Shown: positions 28,184 through 37,627 of the stretch, one piece after another
Layout: each line of letters begins with the position of its first letter
Position numbering within the stretch: the stretch's first letter is position 1
Source of the DNA: Tunturiibacter gelidiferens
GTDB taxonomy: Bacteria; Acidobacteriota; Terriglobia; Terriglobales; Acidobacteriaceae
Direction of reading: 5' to 3'
NCBI RefSeq assembly: GCF_013410115.1
Contig: NZ_JACCCV010000001.1
Span: forward strand, 2,824,933-2,888,932
DNA length: 64,000 bases
Notes under the pieces: model-generated
Seen by the model: only the letters and a program-made list of their open reading frames with translations
Database searches by the model: none
What the model was told of the DNA's origin: nothing
Program-made: the position numbers and the translations under genes

Positions 28184-30277
28184 TCAAAGTTTTCTAGGGC
28201 GAGAAATTCCCAGCTTTTGCATCCTAAATTGCAGCGTGGGACGCTTAATTCCAAGCCTTGCGGCAGCTCCGTTCGGCCCCGCAAAGACCCAGTTAGTCTG
28301 CTCCAGAATCGAGAGAATATGCTTTCTTTCAATCTCTTCCAGGGTCGTAGCTCCGTTCAACTGACCGTTCGCATCGGTGGGTTTCGTCTTCAGTCCTGCG
28401 AGCGGCACCTGAAGCTCAGGCCCCTTCGATAAAATGACCGCCCGTTCGATGACGTTTTGAAGTTCACGAATATTCCCGGGCCACGGATAACTGACCATCG
28501 AATTCATCGTTTCAGTCGAGATCGTATCGATCTCCTTCGACATGTTGCGGGCAAAATGCTGGGCAAAGTGCCTGACGAGAAACGGGATATCTTCCTTGCG
28601 CTCTCTCAGTGGTGGAACATAGATTGGGAACACGTTCAACCGATAGAACAAGTCGGATCGAAACCGTTGTTCTTCCACCATCGCATTCAGATCGCGGTTC
28701 GTGGCTGCAATGAGACGGGCGTCAGTACGCAGAGTGCGCGAGTTTCCTAACCGTTCGAACTCCCGCTCCTGCAGGACACGTAAGAGCTTCGGCTGAAGAT
28801 CCAGAGGGATCTCACTGACTTCATCAAGAAAGATGGTCCCTTGCGACGCTAGTTCGAAACGGCCCATCCTCTGAGCGATGGCGCCGGTGAATGCTCCCTT
28901 CTCATGCCCGAAGAGTTCGCTCTCCAGTAAACCCGTCGGAATGGCAGCGCAGTTCAGCTTCACAAAGGGGTGGGTGCGACGGCGGCTGAGGTTGTGGACC
29001 GCACGAGCGATCAGCTCCTTTCCGCTTCCCGTCTCTCCTTGGATAAGAACGGTTGAGTTAGTTGGCGCAACTGCTTCAACCTGGCGTAGCACCTGTCGGA
29101 GCACAGCACTGTTCCCAATGATCTCCTCGAAGTTAAGCTCGCTGCGGATCTCATCTTCAAGGTAAAGCTTCTCCTGCCTGAGCTTGTCGGAAAGCTCGGT
29201 AATGCGCTGATAGGCAAATGCATTGTCGATGGCAATAGCCACTTGGCCTGCGATTTGCGAGAGAAATTCAATATCTTCCCTCGTGAATCCGCTCTTCTGC
29301 GCCCTCGCTAAACAGAGGACGCCCAATACATTCTTGCAACGGATCAGCGGGATCATGCAGATGGTCACCGTGCCATCGCCCAAGCTGGCCCTGTTCTCAG
29401 AACTAGATATATTCCACTCTTCGCGATCACCCACCCACGGCTTCCCGGAGCAAAAGACCTGCCCCGCGAGTGAACCTTCGACTGGCCCCGACATGTGCTG
29501 GAAAAGATTCTCTTTACGATCTGAAAAATCCACGGCATAGAGTTGAAGATGTTCGTGTGCAGTATCGGGTAGCATGACAGCTACGCTTTCCAGCCGCATG
29601 GTTTTGCGAATATTTGGCGAAACGGACCGAAGCACTTCTCCAAGTTCCAGGTTGGAAACTACGCTGTTATTCAGATCGAGAATGAGATTAAGCTTGGTCT
29701 GTTCGCTCTCCAACTGGGCTCGAACGGCCTCCGAATGTGCCAGGTTGAGTCTGTCGTCAATCGCCAAACCAACATAGTCCGATAAGAAAGAGAGAAGGCC
29801 GACCTCTCTTTCCGAGAAGCCATCAGGTTCCTTTCTTGCAAAGCAGAGAGCCCCCGCGCGACCGCCTGCCTTATTTAGAGGAAGTACACAAAGCGATTGA
29901 TTTCCGTGCGTGCGGAAGAATCGAACAATCCCAGGAAATCTGGCCTCCCTATCAAGCGATGCCAAAACGACTGGCTGCTGATGCGCGGTTAAGAACTCAC
30001 TGATCTCATCTCGCCTTTGCGGCAGATCGGGTTGCAGGCCGATTGCAGATGTCTCACCGTCTACCGCGTACCAGGAAAGATCCGTACCGGTCATCTGAAT
30101 CAACGCAGTCGTATTGGAGACCACAACAGACGACAGTTCCGCCGGCAGACAACGCAGAAGTTGTTCCGGATCGCGATAAGCATCCAGGTTGTGCGCGAAG
30201 CGTAAAAGATCCCCCATTTGTTCGACGTTTGTAGCGATATCGACCGGGGAAATATGGTGGAGAGGCGAACTCCTCAT
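28184..30277 (-). CDS. Sigma-54-dependent transcriptional activator, GAF-GAF-AAA+-Fis (FhlA-like)
   Basis: This is an enhancer-binding protein that remodels sigma-54 RNA polymerase with ATP. Two GAF-type sensor regions lie at about 30-175 and 195-355. The AAA+ domain (about 385-615) has Walker A GETGSGKE (414-421), the sigma-54 contact loop GAFTGA (461-466), Walker B GTIFLDE and the sensor region [18 protein letters not shown] Fis-type helix-turn-helix closes the protein (about 650-692, [23 protein letters not shown]). There is no receiver domain, so it should respond to a small ligand or redox state through GAF. AAGGAGGGAGG lies a little far (about 13 bases) before the ATG. It is divergent from the radical SAM operon, whose promoter region has a -24/-12 element, making that operon its likely target. 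Confidence 0.93.
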   Translation of the reverse strand: MRSSPLHHISPVDIATNVEQMGDLLRFAHNLDAYRDPEQLLRCLPAELSSVVVSNTTALIQMTGTDLSWYAVDGETSAIGLQPDLPQRRDEISEFLTAHQQPVVLASLDREARFPGIVRFFRTHGNQSLCVLPLNKAGGRAGALCFARKEPDGFSEREVGLLSFLSDYVGLAIDDRLNLAHSEAVRAQLESEQTKLNLILDLNNSVVSNLELGEVLRSVSPNIRKTMRLESVAVMLPDTAHEHLQLYAVDFSDRKENLFQHMSGPVEGSLAGQVFCSGKPWVGDREEWNISSSENRASLGDGTVTICMIPLIRCKNVLGVLCLARAQKSGFTREDIEFLSQIAGQVAIAIDNAFAYQRITELSDKLRQEKLYLEDEIRSELNFEEIIGNSAVLRQVLRQVEAVAPTNSTVLIQGETGSGKELIARAVHNLSRRRTHPFVKLNCAAIPTGLLESELFGHEKGAFTGAIAQRMGRFELASQGTIFLDEVSEIPLDLQPKLLRVLQEREFERLGNSRTLRTDARLIAATNRDLNAMVEEQRFRSDLFYRLNVFPIYVPPLRERKEDIPFLVRHFAQHFARNMSKEIDTISTETMNSMVSYPWPGNIRELQNVIERAVILSKGPELQVPLAGLKTKPTDANGQLNGATTLEEIERKHILSILEQTNWVFAGPNGAAARLGIKRPTLQFRMQKLGISRPRKL

Positions 30278-30410
30278 ACCCGACTGATAACCTCCCTCCT
30301 TCCATCGATTTCTGATAGATGAAAATTAGAGGATTAAAGTGGCAAACATTGATAGATTCGGGACTTCCCGTTTGCGTCAACCAACAGCGTAACTCAGATC
30401 GGCATATGGC

Positions 30411-30426
30411 TGCCAATTGATTGGCA
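30411..30426. promoter_or_regulatory. Palindrome, candidate enhancer (activator-binding) site
   Basis: TGCCAAT-TG-ATTGGCA is a 7+7 base perfect palindrome with a 2-base centre. It lies 115 bases upstream of the -24 element at 30541, the usual distance for an upstream activating sequence of a sigma-54 activator. TGGCA half-sites also occur nearby at 30340 and 30441, and again downstream of the activator gene near 28131-28174. Binding by the product of 28184-30277 is inferred from position and symmetry. Confidence 0.5.
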
Positions 30427-30540
30427 CCCAGTCAACAGGCTGGCATACATCGTCGGATCCCTGCGTCTTCCATAGAGTACGACAGACATTGCCTCTTTTG
30501 TCATCAAGAGTTTACGGTCGAAACAAAATTGTAGATCGTG

Positions 30541-30556
30541 TGGCCCTGCGGTTGCT
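30541..30556 (+). promoter_or_regulatory. Sigma-54 (-24/-12) promoter of the radical SAM/activase operon
   Basis: TGGCCCTGCGGTTGCT matches the consensus TGGCAC-N5-TTGCW at all but one of the conserved bases (C for A at the fifth position). The invariant GG (30542-30543) and GC (30554-30555) are exactly 12 bases apart. Transcription would begin near 30567, about 70 bases before the ATG at 30639. The divergent gene encodes a sigma-54 activator, which supports the call. Confidence 0.7.
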
Positions 30557-30638
30557 CTGGGTGGGTCGTACCTGCGACTAAGCGCTCCATCTTCCAGTAT
30601 CTCGGAATAGTGTCTCTATCTTTCAAAGGGGGGCCCGG

Positions 30639-31925
30639 ATGCACCTCGAGGAACACACCGAACCACCACCGAGCTTTCGGCTTGATGTCCCATTGCACGA
30701 CCTACTCACCAAATCCACCGCAAATACACCGGGCCTGCAGCCCGTCGGAACACCACAAACTTTTCCCGACCCTGTGTTTCCGCAGCATCCTGAACTTCTC
30801 GGACCAATCGATTGGAATGATGGGTGGGTCACACCTGAAAAACGCAAATGGGCTCCCGGCCAGATCTACCATGCAATGCAGGGCTGGCTCTTCCCTTATG
30901 TTCGTTCGAGAGTCACTGCAGGCGACTTCCATCCACTCATCGCATACCTCTTCACTGAGTTCAAGTGCAATCTCGACTGCCATTATTGCTGGGCTTTCGA
31001 CAATCAAGTGAAGGGGATGACTGAGGATACGGCGAAGCGGTCCATCGACTGGCTTCACGGTACAGGGTGCCGGGTACTTGCCTACATGGGAGGCGAACCC
31101 CTTCTCCGGCCCGACTTGATTCACCGCATTACCTACTACGCGGCGAAGAAGAACTTCTGGATCTATCTCCCCACCAACGCGCGCCTCTTGCGCACCGATG
31201 TAATCGACAAGTTGGCCGACGCAGGCATGTCGACGTTCAACATCGCCGTCGACGCAGTCGACGTAAAACAAGGATTGCCGAAGGCGCTTGTTCCGATTCG
31301 CAAGCAGTTCGACTACCTCGTACGAAAGCAGTACGGATACGGATACTCCGTCTTCCTCAACATCAACATCTGCCGCAACAATTTGGACGATGTCCGAGAG
31401 CTGACCGAGATAGCTCATAACAACGGTATCGCGACCGACTATCACATCAACGAGTCTCCGCTTCTTGAACAGGACGAGCACTTCAAGCACGCAGCCAACA
31501 ACGTCACCTACATCACCAAGGATGACTGGCCCGCTGTCGAAGAGACGATTCAGTGGTTGACCCAGAAGCAGGACGCCGGGTACAAGATGGTCAACTCCAA
31601 CTCGCGCCTCTGGCAGATGGTCGACTTCATGAAAGGGAACCACTTTCCCTGGAACTGCCGCGCCGGTCAAAACTCAATGATCATTCGCGTCGACGGAACA
31701 TTGGCTCCTTGTTTCCCGATGTACACAGCGAGTTATGACTGGGGCGTGGTCGGTAATCACAAATTCGAAACCAAGCAACTCGATCATCAGAAAGAGACCT
31801 GCCAGACGCACTGCTTCTCAACTCTCAATCACATCCTAGGCTGGTGCTACAACGACCAGCGTGTCATCAAATATTTCTTCAAACAGCTGGCTCACGGATT
31901 CCAGGGAGTGAAAGGCCAGATGTAG
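30639..31925 (+). CDS. Radical SAM protein with SPASM-like C-terminal cysteines
   Basis: This is a radical S-adenosylmethionine enzyme of 428 residues. The [4Fe-4S] motif C-x3-C-x2-C is at Cys110, Cys114 and Cys117 (FKCNLDCHYCWAF), followed by the SAM-binding GGEP at 151-154. The C-terminal part has Cys340, Cys358, Cys388, Cys392 and Cys403, with the SPASM-like context RVDGTLAPCFPMY, so one or more auxiliary clusters are likely. An AAAGGGGGG ribosome site precedes the ATG. It is the first gene of a likely sigma-54-controlled operon with two ATP-driven iron-sulfur proteins. I found no small peptide gene nearby that would be a modified substrate. Its reaction is unknown. Confidence 0.88.
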   Translation: MHLEEHTEPPPSFRLDVPLHDLLTKSTANTPGLQPVGTPQTFPDPVFPQHPELLGPIDWNDGWVTPEKRKWAPGQIYHAMQGWLFPYVRSRVTAGDFHPLIAYLFTEFKCNLDCHYCWAFDNQVKGMTEDTAKRSIDWLHGTGCRVLAYMGGEPLLRPDLIHRITYYAAKKNFWIYLPTNARLLRTDVIDKLADAGMSTFNIAVDAVDVKQGLPKALVPIRKQFDYLVRKQYGYGYSVFLNINICRNNLDDVRELTEIAHNNGIATDYHINESPLLEQDEHFKHAANNVTYITKDDWPAVEETIQWLTQKQDAGYKMVNSNSRLWQMVDFMKGNHFPWNCRAGQNSMIIRVDGTLAPCFPMYTASYDWGVVGNHKFETKQLDHQKETCQTHCFSTLNHILGWCYNDQRVIKYFFKQLAHGFQGVKGQM

Positions 31926-31988
31926 CGCCGAAGAAATCCCGAGATCCGACCCATCGAAAAACCACAGAGTAAGTATAAGGAGACGCAA

Positions 31989-33776
31989 ATGCCGGAAATC
32001 GAAGAGATCGTTCAAACCGACTTCGAAGTAGAGATCCAGGCTCGTATCGACGCCGAACGTGCCCGTCTTCGTGCCGAAGCTGGATTGGCGCGCATGCGCG
32101 AGTTCAAAAAGCCGATAGAGCGCACATTCAAGGCGGACGAACGCGACTACGTTACGATTCTCTTTGGCGGACTCACCTGGAAGCACGAGGAGATGATCAA
32201 GGCGGTCTTCCACGGCAGCGGCTATCGCTGCGAGAACATTCCCACACCGGTCGTCGCTGATTTTCAGGCAGGGAAGGAGTTCGGCAACAACGGACAGTGC
32301 AATCCGACCTACTTCACTGTGGGCAATCTGGTGCGCTATCTTCAGATGCTGGAACAACAAGGCCAGACGCGTAAACAGATTATCGATAACTATGTCTTCT
32401 TCACGGCAGGATCCTGCGGACCTTGCCGCTTTGGCATGTATGAAGCTGAGTACCGATTTGCCCTTCAAAATGCGGGCTTCGAGGGCTTTCGCGTGCTGTT
32501 ATTTCAACAAACCGACGGCATCAAGGCCGCAAGCGGAGAGCCCGGTCTAAAATTTTCAGTCGACTTCGGAATGGGAATGTTGAATGCCCTCAATCTAGGA
32601 GACGTAATCAACGAACTGGTCTACCAGGTGCGCCCCTTCGAAGTTAATAAAGGCGAGACAGACCGCGTCATACATGATTCGGTGAAGGTATTAACCGACA
32701 CTTTGCGTGACCGCAAGCGGTGGCACATCATGGAGGCGGCCCCAGCGTGGGCAAGACCATACATCGAGAAGAATAAGATGCTATCCGGCATTGGCTGCAC
32801 TCTTGGGAAGGTCGGTCATAATCTATACGGCAAGGAGTATGTGGATGCGCTGCACGCATGCCGCGACAGCATCAACGCAATCCAAGTAGACCGCCTTCGC
32901 GTAAAGCCAGTCATAAAGATTACCGGAGAGTTCTGGGCTCAGACCACCGAAGGGGACGGCAACTTCAACATGTTTGCCTTCCTTGAAAAGGAAGGCGCGC
33001 AGGTGTTGGTCGAACCGATCGCCACTTGGATCGCATACATGATGTACGTCGCCAAAGAAGGAGCGAAGGCCCGCGCCGACGCCGAGGCTCCCTACCGCGA
33101 CCCCAAGTGGTACGAACTTAAAAAAAGGCTCGCAAACGACTTCAAAGTATTCAAAAAAACCGGAGGCCTCAGCGCCGGCAGCGCCATGTGGACTTTCTTC
33201 TATCACCGCACGATCAAACATCTGGGAGACACGGCCCACCATTTGATCCCGCAAAAAGAACTCTCGCGCCTGGCACATCCCTTCTACCATCAGCTAGCTC
33301 GCGGTGGAGAGGGCTACATGGAAGTCGGCAAGAACGTCTACTACACCGTGAATCACCTGTGTCACATGGTGCTCGCTCTGAAGCCCTTCGGTTGCATGCC
33401 TTCCACGCAATCCGACGGAGTTCAATCTAGAGTCGTGAACAGGTACAAAGACATGATCTTCCTGCCGATAGAAACCTCAGGCGAGGGCGAGGTCAACGCG
33501 CACAGCCGAGTTCAGATGGCGCTCGCCGAAGCCAAAGCGAAGGCACGCGCCGAATTCGACGGTGTTCTGGAGCAGACAGGGAAGTCCCTCGAAGAACTGC
33601 GAGCCTACGTCGAGCATCATCCCGTCCTGAAGCAGGCCCTCTACAAGGTTCCGCATCGGAACGGCATCGCCGGGACCGCAGCCCAGTTTGCCTGGCATGT
33701 CAGCGACCTCATCGACAAAGATAGCGCTTATCGTCGGACGGCTCGCACGTCGGCTCCGCTGCAGCAAGTGGCGTAA
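31989..33776 (+). CDS. 2-hydroxyacyl-CoA dehydratase/activase-associated iron-sulfur protein
   Basis: This 595-residue protein resembles the COG3581-like partners of BadF/HgdC activases, which are distant relatives of the catalytic subunits of 2-hydroxyacyl-CoA dehydratases and benzoyl-CoA reductases. Candidate cluster ligands are Cys104 (GQCNPTYFT), Cys143 and Cys146 (TAGSCGPCRFGMYE), Cys270 (GIGCTLGK), Cys458 (HLCHMV) and Cys469 (PFGCMPSTQSDGV). The last segment is a hallmark of this family. The first 50 residues are a charged helix. It starts 63 bases after the radical SAM gene, with a TAAGGAG ribosome site before the ATG. By family logic it should receive low-potential electrons from the activase encoded next. 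The substrate, and whether CoA is involved at all, are unknown. Confidence 0.78.
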   Translation: MPEIEEIVQTDFEVEIQARIDAERARLRAEAGLARMREFKKPIERTFKADERDYVTILFGGLTWKHEEMIKAVFHGSGYRCENIPTPVVADFQAGKEFGNNGQCNPTYFTVGNLVRYLQMLEQQGQTRKQIIDNYVFFTAGSCGPCRFGMYEAEYRFALQNAGFEGFRVLLFQQTDGIKAASGEPGLKFSVDFGMGMLNALNLGDVINELVYQVRPFEVNKGETDRVIHDSVKVLTDTLRDRKRWHIMEAAPAWARPYIEKNKMLSGIGCTLGKVGHNLYGKEYVDALHACRDSINAIQVDRLRVKPVIKITGEFWAQTTEGDGNFNMFAFLEKEGAQVLVEPIATWIAYMMYVAKEGAKARADAEAPYRDPKWYELKKRLANDFKVFKKTGGLSAGSAMWTFFYHRTIKHLGDTAHHLIPQKELSRLAHPFYHQLARGGEGYMEVGKNVYYTVNHLCHMVLALKPFGCMPSTQSDGVQSRVVNRYKDMIFLPIETSGEGEVNAHSRVQMALAEAKAKARAEFDGVLEQTGKSLEELRAYVEHHPVLKQALYKVPHRNGIAGTAAQFAWHVSDLIDKDSAYRRTARTSAPLQQVA

Positions 33777-33821
33777 GCAGTCAAGCTTTCCATTCGAACA
33801 ATCGGCATAGAGGAGAAGAGA

Positions 33822-36800
33822 ATGGATCAGTTTCTGGTTGGCTTGGACGTAGGTTCTACAACCGTCAAAGCGATTGTGGTCGATGCCGCATCTGACAAGA
33901 CCATCTGGCAGGATTACCAGCGCCACGAGACGCGCCAACCAGAAAAAGTCCTCGAGTTTCTGCGCCGCATGGAAGCGGACACCGGAATCTCACCGGGTAA
34001 TACACGCATCTTCATTACAGGATCGGGTGGCGGAACAATCGCCGAGATGATCGGCGCGAAGTTCGTCCAGGAGGTCCATGCTGTCTCACTCGCCGTCGAA
34101 AAACTTCATCCCGAGGTGTACTCCGTCATCGAGTTAGGCGGACAGGACGCGAAGATCATTGTCTTCAAAGACGACGAAGAGACGGGCCGCAAGAAGAAGA
34201 TCCCATCGATGAACGACAAATGCGCCGGCGGCACAGGAGCGGTCATCGACAAGATCAACGCCAAGCTGAAAATTCCTGCAGCAGAGCTCGCAAATCAGGG
34301 ATACCACGACATCAAGCTGCACAAGGTAGCAGGGAAGTGCGGTGTCTTTGCTGAAACCGACATCAACGGCCTGCAGAAAACCGGCACCCCTTCGGACGAA
34401 CTGATGGCCTCGCTCTTTGAAGCCATCGTGCTGCAAAATCTCAGCGTCCTAACTCGCGGGCACACGCTCCGTCCCCACGTCCTTCTGCTTGGTGGCCCGA
34501 ACGGTTTCATCCGCGGCATGCGCGAAGCGTGGCAGACCAACATTCCGCGTATGTGGAAGGAGCGCAAGGTTGAGATTCCCGACGGCATGACTCCCGAAGA
34601 ATTGATCAAAGTCCCTGAGAACGCCCAATACTTCGCGGCTCTGGGGTCGGTCGAGTTCGGTAAAGAGGAAGAGTCAGAGGTAGGACGATATCTTGGCGCC
34701 GACAAGCTTGTCTATTACATCGACTACGGGCGCGCAGAAGAGAAGGCCATATCAGGAGGAAAGGGCCTCGTCGCAGAGGACGCAGAACTCGTTACCTTCA
34801 AATCCGCGTATAAGAAAAAGAAGTTCACCCCTGCGGAGTTTCTGCCAGGTCAAGTCGTCTCCGGATTCGTCGGAATCGATGGCGGTTCCACCTCGACCAA
34901 GGCAGTAGTACTCGGTACCGACGGAGAGATTCTCTGCAAGACCTACCAGCTTTCAAACGGCAATCCGATTCAGGATACGATCGAGATGTTTGAGCATCTC
35001 CGCGAACAGATAGAGAGCAAGGGCGCAACCCTCGAGGTGCTCGGCGTCGGCTCAACCGGCTACGCAAAGGACATCATCAAGGATGTCTTAAACGCAGATG
35101 TGGCGCTCGTCGAAACCGTGGCCCATACAGAATCAGCGCTGAAATTCTATGAAGATCCCCACGTCATCGTGGATGTGGGGGGCCAGGACATCAAACTCAT
35201 CGTCCTAAAAGACGGTCGCGTAAAAGACTTCAAACTAAACACTCAGTGCTCAGCAGGGAACGGATACTTCCTGCAATCGACTGTCGAGGGATTCGGCATG
35301 AAAGTCGAGGAGTTCGCCGATCTGGCCTTCTCCGCAAAATCGATGCCATCCTTCGGCTACGGTTGCGCTGTCTTCATGCAGTCGGACATCGTTAACTTCC
35401 AACGTCAAGGCTGGCGCTCGGAGGAGATCCTCGCAGGTCTAGCAGATGTGCTACCCAAAAATGTCTTTCTATACGTAGCCAGCATCCCAAATCTGGCAGC
35501 TCTCGGTTCACGTTTCGTGCTTCAAGGCGGAACGCAAAATAATCTCGCCGTAGTCAAAGCCGAAGTGGACTTCATCAAATCAAGCTTCCGCGCCAACGGC
35601 AAAGAGCCGGAGATCATCGTCCACGAGCACTGTGGCGAATCCGGCGCAATCGGCGCGGCCCAGGAGTCTCTGCGTCTCTGGCGCAACGGTCGGAAAACCA
35701 CATTCGTCGGCCTCGAAGCTGTCGCGAACATTCGCTATCGCACTACGCGCAACGAAGACACACGCTGCTACTTCTGCAAAAACAACTGCCTTCGAACCTT
35801 CATCGATGTCGACGTAACCGGACAACAAAGCTCCGAACACTCTCACGCCCATGCTGTCCATGAAGATCGTGCTGCCACTCCGGCAGAAGTTGCGGAGGTC
35901 ATGAATACTCTGCCGCCGCTCGAACAAATCGAAGCCAATCTCCCTCCCGTCGAATCTCACGGGTCATGCAGCACAAGTGGAAGCCTCAGTTCGCCATCTG
36001 TGTTCAAGGCCAAGATCGAGCCTCTCGTTCAGATCCAACTTGCGCCCGGATCAAGCAAAGTGGTCGAACTACCAAAGCCCGTAGAATTCCAGCCTCGTAA
36101 AACCAAAGTTCCTCTACGAAAAGGTGAACAGCGTCTGATCATCGCAACCTGCGAGAAGGGAACCGTCGAAGACCTCGACGAGATGAAGGACATCAAAGCC
36201 GACATCGACGAAATCAAAGCCGTTAATCCCAACTACGTCGACATCGCAGCCCACGATGTCTTCCGTCAACGTGATGTTGAAGTTGTCTCAGATTCGTTGC
36301 CGTCCACTAAGGGCTTGTTCATCTCTAGGGCCACTAAGGAACGGGCTGCTCGAATGACGCAGCGCAAAGACTTTCGTGTGGGCATCCCACGTCTCTTGAA
36401 CACCTACACCTACGCGCCATTCTTCAACGCATACTTCACCAGCCTCGGGGTAAAATCCGAAAACATAATCTATTCGGATTACACAACACCAGAGCTATAT
36501 CGTGCAGGGGCGAGTCGCGGCGCCATCGATCCCTGCTATCCGTCGAAGATCGGGATCGCGCACGTCTACAACTTACTTGCGGTCAAGCACGCGAAAAAAC
36601 CTCTTCACGCGATTTGGTTCCCAATGTACGACGTCCTGCATTCACATCTCGTAAATCTCACCGGCTCGAACGCCTGCCCGACCGTGACCGCAACACCCGA
36701 GACGGTCAAGGCGGCCTTCACCAAAGAGAGCGACATCTTCGCTGAAAACAATGTCCTCTACCTCGATCCAATCCTGAACCTCCAGGATGAAAAAGTCTGT

Positions 36801-37535
36801 GCCGACCAGATGTTCAAAGCCTGGGAGCCAATCCTCGGCCTCACCCGAGAAGAGAACGAGCGGGCCATCGCCGTCGGCTTCAAGTCTCTCCACGAATGCG
36901 AATCAGACATCCGTCGACAAGCGCGCGCAACGCTCGATCAACTCGAACGCGAAGACCGCATCGGCATCGTCATGCTGGGCCGCGTCTACCACCACGACCC
37001 AGGCCTGAACCACGAGATCATGGAAGAGTTTCAGAAGCTTGGCTATCCGGTCTTCTCACAAAGCACCTTGCCCCTCGATGAGGACCTGCTCGACCGTCTC
37101 TTCGGAGAAGAGGTTCGTGCAGGTCTCATCACGCACCCGCTCGACATCAGTGATGTGTGGAAGAACCGCTACTCGACCAGCACCAACCATAAGGTGTGGG
37201 CAGCGAAGTTCACGGCTCGCCATCCAAATCTGGTCGCTCTCGAGGTCTCAAGCTTCAAATGCGGTCACGACGCCCCGATCTACGGGGTCATCGAAGGCAT
37301 CATCGAACAGTCAGGCACACCCTATTTCTCCTTCAAAGATCTAGATGAAAACAAACCCTCTGGTTCAATCCGTATTCGCGTTGAGACGATCGACTACTTC
37401 CTGCGTCGTTATCGCGAAGACATTGTCAAACGACGAAACGCGGAGTCTAATATCGAAACACAGATCGCCGCCTTCGAGCAGTCCCTCCGTAGTCAAACAG
37501 GGAATCACTACGAGATGGCAGTTGCAGGAGACTGA
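33822..37535 (+). CDS. Tandem BadF/HgdC-type ATPase (activase) fused to a DUF2229-like domain
   Basis: This 1237-residue fusion has two complete activase domains in a row. The first has the phosphate loop LDVGSTTVK (8-16), ELGGQDAK, and the cluster cysteines Cys134 (DKCAGGTGA) and Cys173 (GKCGVFAETD). The second has IDGGSTSTK (352-360), DVGGQDIK, Cys476 (TQCSAGNG) and Cys515 (GYGCAVFMQSD). In HgdC/BadF proteins two such subunits share one [4Fe-4S] cluster at the dimer interface and use ATP to fire an electron. Here the pair is in one chain. A C-x2-C-x3-C site (649, 652, 656) and a DUF2229/COG3580-like region with RVGIPRLLNTYTYAPFF and GAIDPCYPSKIGIAH follow. The gene is 45 bases downstream of its likely electron acceptor. 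Confidence 0.88.
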   Translation: MDQFLVGLDVGSTTVKAIVVDAASDKTIWQDYQRHETRQPEKVLEFLRRMEADTGISPGNTRIFITGSGGGTIAEMIGAKFVQEVHAVSLAVEKLHPEVYSVIELGGQDAKIIVFKDDEETGRKKKIPSMNDKCAGGTGAVIDKINAKLKIPAAELANQGYHDIKLHKVAGKCGVFAETDINGLQKTGTPSDELMASLFEAIVLQNLSVLTRGHTLRPHVLLLGGPNGFIRGMREAWQTNIPRMWKERKVEIPDGMTPEELIKVPENAQYFAALGSVEFGKEEESEVGRYLGADKLVYYIDYGRAEEKAISGGKGLVAEDAELVTFKSAYKKKKFTPAEFLPGQVVSGFVGIDGGSTSTKAVVLGTDGEILCKTYQLSNGNPIQDTIEMFEHLREQIESKGATLEVLGVGSTGYAKDIIKDVLNADVALVETVAHTESALKFYEDPHVIVDVGGQDIKLIVLKDGRVKDFKLNTQCSAGNGYFLQSTVEGFGMKVEEFADLAFSAKSMPSFGYGCAVFMQSDIVNFQRQGWRSEEILAGLADVLPKNVFLYVASIPNLAALGSRFVLQGGTQNNLAVVKAEVDFIKSSFRANGKEPEIIVHEHCGESGAIGAAQESLRLWRNGRKTTFVGLEAVANIRYRTTRNEDTRCYFCKNNCLRTFIDVDVTGQQSSEHSHAHAVHEDRAATPAEVAEVMNTLPPLEQIEANLPPVESHGSCSTSGSLSSPSVFKAKIEPLVQIQLAPGSSKVVELPKPVEFQPRKTKVPLRKGEQRLIIATCEKGTVEDLDEMKDIKADIDEIKAVNPNYVDIAAHDVFRQRDVEVVSDSLPSTKGLFISRATKERAARMTQRKDFRVGIPRLLNTYTYAPFFNAYFTSLGVKSENIIYSDYTTPELYRAGASRGAIDPCYPSKIGIAHVYNLLAVKHAKKPLHAIWFPMYDVLHSHLVNLTGSNACPTVTATPETVKAAFTKESDIFAENNVLYLDPILNLQDEKVCADQMFKAWEPILGLTREENERAIAVGFKSLHECESDIRRQARATLDQLEREDRIGIVMLGRVYHHDPGLNHEIMEEFQKLGYPVFSQSTLPLDEDLLDRLFGEEVRAGLITHPLDISDVWKNRYSTSTNHKVWAAKFTARHPNLVALEVSSFKCGHDAPIYGVIEGIIEQSGTPYFSFKDLDENKPSGSIRIRVETIDYFLRRYREDIVKRRNAESNIETQIAAFEQSLRSQTGNHYEMAVAGD

Positions 37536-37627
37536 TTCCCGCCAATCACCCAGATACGCTCGGCAGATCCTGCACCTTGAAGTAAATTTGAGGTGTTGGT
37601 TCCAGCCAAATCGAAGGCGTTCTGGTT

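Noticed and set aside
30702..31670. 322-codon minus-strand frame opposite the radical SAM gene
   Set aside because: Val/Asp-rich antisense shadow. The plus strand carries all radical SAM motifs.
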